Assembly (NCBI GenBank): GCA_022511485.1 | Contig: JAFLUJ010000094.1 | Coordinates: 1 to 5,095, forward strand | Direction of reading: 5' to 3' | Source: Oscillospiraceae bacterium | GTDB taxonomy: Bacteria > Bacillota > Clostridia > Oscillospirales > Ruminococcaceae | DNA: 5,095 nt | Part shown: positions 4,852 to 5,095 of the stretch, one piece after another | Position numbering within the stretch: the stretch's first letter is position 1 | Layout of the letters: each line of letters starts with the position of its first letter | Position numbers and translations under genes: made by a program | The notes under the pieces: model-generated | The model's database searches: none | Told to the model about the DNA's origin: nothing | Seen by the model: only the letters and a program-made list of their open reading frames with translations

Positions 4852-5095
4852 ATGAAAAAGAGATGTATCCTGTCCACTTTTGTGGATGCTGCCATAGCAT
4901 TATATCTGACAGGATGTTATTCTGATATTGATATAGAGCAGACCAAACAAACGAGTAATGAAAGCCATTATACAACTGTTGTTGCCGAAGAAACCACCAC
5001 CATAACAGAAACTCCGGAGACATCAATCACCACTGAAACAACCGAAATCAAAGAAGACATAGAACTTCTGAAACTTTCAAACGACGGATATGGTT
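4852..5095 (+). CDS. Putative surface lipoprotein, N-terminal part (runs off the right edge)
   Basis: Eighty-one codons are visible and the frame is open at the window end. The start ATG 4852 follows a perfect AGGAGG at 8 nt and a promoter at 4792-4820. The protein begins MKKRCILSTF, continues with a hydrophobic stretch, and reaches a lipobox Leu-Thr-Gly-Cys at residues 19-22, so Cys22 is the predicted lipidation site after signal peptidase II cleavage. Residues about 31-65 form a low-complexity Thr/Glu-rich linker (for example TTVVAEETTTITETPETSIT), typical of surface lipoproteins of gut Clostridia. A folded domain probably starts near residue 70 (IELLKLSNDGYG) and lies mostly outside the window, so its function cannot be told. 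One oddity is Asp12 within the otherwise hydrophobic core of the signal peptide. The gene is separated from leuB by a likely terminator and has its own promoter, so it is probably not part of the leu operon. Confidence 0.8.
   Translation, partial: MKKRCILSTFVDAAIALYLTGCYSDIDIEQTKQTSNESHYTTVVAEETTTITETPETSITTETTEIKEDIELLKLSNDGYG

Noticed and set aside
1..5095. CRISPR arrays, tRNA or rRNA genes, insertion sequences and attachment sites
   Set aside because: No regularly spaced repeats, cloverleaf or rRNA-like segments, transposase-like frames or terminal repeats were seen on either strand.

Overview
The window is an AT-rich bacterial chromosomal segment that holds the last steps of leucine biosynthesis: leuC, leuD and leuB, all on the + strand. 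They are flanked and interrupted by three AT-richer genes for exported or membrane-anchored proteins. The organism is probably a Clostridia-class Firmicute, plausibly Ruminococcus or another Oscillospiraceae. The reasons are short-form LeuC and LeuD (420 and 160 residues), AAAGGAG-type ribosome sites, extended -10 promoters, a DUF4179-like membrane protein, and a lipoprotein with a Thr/Glu-rich linker. This assignment is an inference; no rRNA or other marker is present.

Layout: (1) 1-1008 is the 3' part of a gene for a single-pass membrane protein resembling the DUF4179-type anti-sigma-factor-like family; its reading frame is open at the left edge. (2) 1009-1112 carries the leuC promoter, with both promoter boxes inside a perfect 13-bp inverted repeat. 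(3) leuC (1113-2375) and leuD (2394-2876) are 18 nt apart and encode the two subunits of isopropylmalate isomerase. (4) 2877-2986 carries a second extended -10 promoter and an imperfect hairpin; I see no terminator for leuCD. (5) 2987-3646 encodes an unrecognised acidic protein with one N-terminal membrane segment. (6) leuB (3665-4744), 3-isopropylmalate dehydrogenase, follows 18 nt later. (7) 4745-4851 holds a third promoter and a near-perfect 20-bp hairpin with a run of six T residues. It looks like the leuB terminator, yet it also contains the -10 box and the Shine-Dalgarno site of the next gene. (8) 4852 to the right edge is the 5' part of a lipoprotein gene.

LeuCD converts 2-isopropylmalate to 3-isopropylmalate, and LeuB oxidises and decarboxylates that to 4-methyl-2-oxopentanoate, the 2-keto acid precursor of leucine. 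leuA and the final transaminase are not in the window. leuB can be reached by read-through from the leuC promoter and also by the internal promoter at 2898-2925.

I found no convincing new enzymatic or defence system. The signals most worth a second look are regulatory: the combined terminator, promoter and ribosome-site hairpin at 4801-4851, the symmetric leuC promoter at 1044-1082, and the unknown membrane protein placed between leuD and leuB.
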